Source: Treponema sp. | Lineage (GTDB): Bacteria; Spirochaetota; Spirochaetia; Treponematales; Treponemataceae | Assembly: GCA_016290335.1 (NCBI GenBank) | Contig: JAEETM010000106.1 | Span: 1 to 10,143 of the forward strand | Length of the DNA stretch: 10,143 nucleotides | Direction of reading: 5' to 3' | Shown: one piece after another, positions 8,353 through 10,143 of the stretch | Position numbering within the stretch: position 1 is the first letter of the stretch | How the letters are laid out: each line of letters opens with the position of its first letter | The notes under the pieces: model-generated | The model's database searches: none | What the model saw: only the letters and a program-made list of their open reading frames with translations | Told to the model about the DNA's origin: nothing | Position numbers and translations under genes: made by a program

Positions 8353-9543
8353 CTACAATTCCGTACCTTTACGCAAAATTGCCAGATAATCCGTATATGA
8401 ATACAAGCTTGCTTTTCCATTCTTCGCAGACGGTGAAAGTATTTTGAGTCCGCATAACAGTTCAATATTTTTTGCAGTTGTATTATACGAAAGATGCAAA
8501 TCCCGCGCGGTCTGTGTAGTGTCTATAATTGCCTTTGATTCGATGTACTCAAACAGTTTAAGTGCGTTGTCTCTTGTACGGGCTGGAATACCTTCTATCA
8601 GCGAAAGATTTTTCTTATGCAGGGCTTCCACTGCATTAATTGATTCGATTGAATCATTTGCAGTTTCCAAAAGCATTTGTAAGAAAAACTTCACCCACTG
8701 CTCGTAATTTCCTTTTTTTCGTACTTCACTCAGTCGATCGTAATATTCCACCCGGTTCAACTTGAGAAAACAGGAAATGTAAAGCACCGGCTTTGTTAGG
8801 ATTTTTTTCTGAATCAAAAACAAGGTAATTAAAAGTCTTCCGATTCTGCCGTTGCCATCTAAAAATGGATGAATCGTCTCAAACTGATAATGAATCAAAG
8901 CAATCTGAATAAGCGGATCAAGCGTATCATTTGAGTTCATGTATTTTTCAAGTTCTGCCAAAGCCTCATTCATGTCGTCAATGTTCGGCGGAATGTAGCG
9001 TGCATTTTTCAGCGTGCTTCCCTGTCCGCCAATCCAGTTCTGACTCGTGCGGAATTCTCCCGGTGTTTTATCGCTTCCGCGTACACCTTTTATAAGAACT
9101 GCATGTGTTTCTTTTAAAAGCCTCATACACAAAGGTAACTCTTCAAGCCGATTTATTGCAAAGTCAGTTGCCAAAATATAATTTACGACATCAGCTACAT
9201 CAAGATTTGCATTTTTTTCGATTGTCGGATCAAGCACATCGTCAAGTGTACACTGAGTACCTTCTATCTGTGAAGAAACAAGCGCTTCTTTTCGGATATA
9301 CATCAATAGAAAGAGACTGAGGTTAGGGATTTTTTCAGAAATCGCATCCAGATAAGCAATTTTCCGGTTTGCTTCTATAAGAAGGGCAAGCATCTGAGAA
9401 TCAATTTCAAATGACGGAACCGGAGGAAGCGGATTTGGCTTAAAAGAGAAGTACGCAAGTTCGCCAGAAAGATTCTGAACAAGGCAACCCGCACGATGTG
9501 GTTTAGTCAGTATCTCTTTTGATTTCTCGTTTTCTTTTTCCAT
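8353..9543 (-). CDS. Fic family protein, class II with N-terminal inhibitory helix and C-terminal winged helix
   Basis: The 396-residue protein has the full Fic architecture. An N-terminal Fic_N-like part (FKPNPLPPVPSFEID) carries the inhibitory motif S/TxxxE(G/N) as Ser90-SQI-Glu94-Gly95, whose glutamate would block ATP binding in the resting state. The catalytic motif HPFLDGNGRIGR is intact at 225-236, with catalytic His225. The stretch GEFRTSQNWIGG (162-173) is the usual flap region. The C-terminus holds a winged-helix-like part (TTQTARDLHLSYNTTAKNIE, 342-361). Such proteins AMPylate target proteins from ATP, and class II members are held inactive by their own helix; the target here is unknown. 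The ATG at 9543 has GAGG six bases upstream. No antitoxin gene is adjacent, as expected for class II. Upstream lie four repeated boxes that may control it. Confidence 0.95.
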   Translation of the reverse strand: MEKENEKSKEILTKPHRAGCLVQNLSGELAYFSFKPNPLPPVPSFEIDSQMLALLIEANRKIAYLDAISEKIPNLSLFLLMYIRKEALVSSQIEGTQCTLDDVLDPTIEKNANLDVADVVNYILATDFAINRLEELPLCMRLLKETHAVLIKGVRGSDKTPGEFRTSQNWIGGQGSTLKNARYIPPNIDDMNEALAELEKYMNSNDTLDPLIQIALIHYQFETIHPFLDGNGRIGRLLITLFLIQKKILTKPVLYISCFLKLNRVEYYDRLSEVRKKGNYEQWVKFFLQMLLETANDSIESINAVEALHKKNLSLIEGIPARTRDNALKLFEYIESKAIIDTTQTARDLHLSYNTTAKNIELLCGLKILSPSAKNGKASLYSYTDYLAILRKGTEL

Positions 9544-9554
9544 TTAAAACCTCA

Positions 9555-9652
9555 TTTCTTGAAAAATCTATTATAATTTTACACGAGCATTTTCAAGAAA
9601 TCAACGTTTTTTGAAAATACAAGGGGCAATTTGATATAGTATTTTCAAAAAA
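9555..9652. promoter_or_regulatory. Fic control region: four 14-bp boxes in two inverted pairs around a promoter
   Basis: Copies of TTTYTTGAAAATRC lie at 9555-9568 (+, with one shifted end), 9587-9600 (-), 9607-9620 (+) and 9639-9652 (-). Starts within each pair are 32 bp apart and the pairs are 52 bp apart. Pair one contains perfect 12-bp inverted arms, pair two perfect 14-bp arms. For fic (minus strand) a TATAAT lies at 9575-9570 with TTGAAA at 9596-9591 (15-bp spacer), so one box covers the -35 and another the start site. On the plus strand TTGAAA (9611-9616) and TATAGT (9635-9640), 18 bp apart, form a second promoter-like pair without an evident gene. The layout suits a repressor; the winged-helix part of Fic is one candidate. 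Confidence 0.6.
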
Positions 9653-9671
9653 AATTGCGATAAAAGTGAAA

Positions 9672-9803
9672 TTATCGTTCTGTCTGCTCAGTCATAATTC
9701 CCCAGCGGATTCCAAATCTGTCTACAAATACCACACGACAGGAACTGTATTGAGTCGCTTCTCTACATTGTCCGCCAAAGTTCAAAGTGGGCGTGATTTT
9801 CAT
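9672..9803 (-). pseudogene. Internally deleted VOC/PhnB-like (glyoxalase-fold) gene, 43 codons
   Basis: The frame from ATG 9803 to TAA 9672 joins a typical VOC/PhnB N-terminus, MKITPTLNFGGQCREAT, directly to a typical C-terminus, QYSSCRVVFVDRFGIRWG followed by IMTEQTER. Intact relatives have about 130-140 residues, so about 90 central residues are gone and the frame was kept. The metal- and substrate-binding core is thus missing, and the product could not form the paired beta-alpha-beta units of the fold. GGAGG lies nine bases before the ATG, so translation may still occur. A 22-codon open frame (9868-9800, SPEALAELWELQFGGIKL at its end) overlaps the ATG as ATGA and may be the tail of a lost upstream gene. 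The rest of 9804-9955 holds nothing else I can support. Confidence 0.8.
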
Positions 9804-9955
9804 AGCTTGATACCTCCAAATTGCAATTCCCACAGCTCAGCTAATGCTTCTGGTGACTTTCTCCTTTCTTATCCGAATCAGATTATTTTCTATTCTCGCT
9901 TTTATCCTCGCAAAATTACAGCATAATCCAGTATAGCCTGACCGCTTTCCCGTTG

Positions 9956-10143
9956 TCACACAAACTCTTTACTGCACAGCTCGTATCCCCATACCACAGT
10001 TTTTTCAGAGCCTTCAGGCAGCAGATTGTGCGTATAGCTTTGTTCCTCGTGCCTGCGGACAAATGTGTTGGGACCGATGCAGTACAATTCGATATGGATA
10101 TTCTGGTTTACACGCACCAGATACAGTTTCCCGTTCTTCACTT
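9956..10143 (-). CDS. Unrecognised protein, C-terminal part or short gene at the window edge
   Basis: The frame is open from the window edge to TGA at 9956. A GTG at 10141 could be a start (61 residues), but no upstream sequence is available to judge it, so the gene may extend beyond the window. The sequence (GKLYLVRVNQNIHIELYCIG, then HNLLPEGSEKTVVWGYELCS) is soluble, mostly strand-like, with no motif I recognise. After the stop codon the same frame continues for 17 codons (QRESGQAILDYAVILRG) to a TAA, which may be chance or may mark a premature stop. Given the decayed gene next to it, this could also be a fragment. Confidence 0.5.
   Translation of the reverse strand, partial: VKNGKLYLVRVNQNIHIELYCIGPNTFVRRHEEQSYTHNLLPEGSEKTVVWGYELCSKEFV

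Noticed and set aside
9666..9926. Plus-strand 86-codon open frame
   Set aside because: It is antisense to the VOC remnant and the decayed sequence before it, has a Ser-rich composition without any motif, and has no ribosome binding site.

Overview
All supported genes in this window lie on the minus strand, so transcription runs from high to low coordinates. The DNA is AT-rich overall, but the stretch carrying the xylanase and peptidase genes is visibly richer in G+C (28 of 60 bases at 5701-5760 against 20 of 60 at 2281-2340). The gene content fits an anaerobic gut or rumen bacterium: an intracellular GH10 xylanase, an ORF6N/RhuM-type protein, a Fic protein and a clostridial-looking VOC remnant. 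A host-associated Treponema or a Lachnospiraceae-like Firmicute would both fit, but no gene here decides the taxon. I see no rRNA, tRNA, CRISPR array, transposase or phage structural gene.

Read in the direction of transcription (right to left), the window starts with a partial unrecognised gene (9956 to the edge). A decayed stretch follows, holding a 43-codon VOC/PhnB gene whose middle has been deleted (9672-9803). A promoter region with four copies of a 14-bp box precedes a class II Fic protein (8353-9543). A G+C-rich structured spacer (8217-8348) then leads into a tight four-gene group: serine beta-lactamase-family hydrolase (7206-8201), GH10 xylanase (5929-7173), S51 peptidase E-like protein (5258-5932) and GNAT acetyltransferase (4869-5252). 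Spacings inside this group are 32 bp, a 4-bp overlap and 5 bp, so co-transcription is likely. The last 40 or so residues of the xylanase look like the end of a GNAT acetyltransferase, which suggests a chimeric gene made by recombination.

Further left is an ORF6N protein with a phospholipase-D-like C-terminal domain (3644-4627). Its coding sequence holds three palindromes at an exact 39-bp period. Next is an ECF-like sigma factor with an unusual C-terminal extension of about 370 residues (1845-3530) and a palindrome at its predicted transcription start. A 31-bp inverted repeat (1791-1821), whose core matches the ORF6N palindromes, sits in the next gap. The window ends with a flavin reductase-like protein (1012-1671) and the N-terminal part of a UvrA paralogue that lacks the UvrB-binding domain (1-979), possibly read from a leaderless transcript.

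The region reads as accessory DNA: single-gene functions of mixed type, two genes reshaped by in-frame rearrangement, and several kinds of palindromic element. I do not see one coherent multi-gene system. The most notable leads are the in-frame palindromes of the ORF6N gene with their intergenic relative, the sigma factor with its large sensor-like tail, and the four-box control region of fic.
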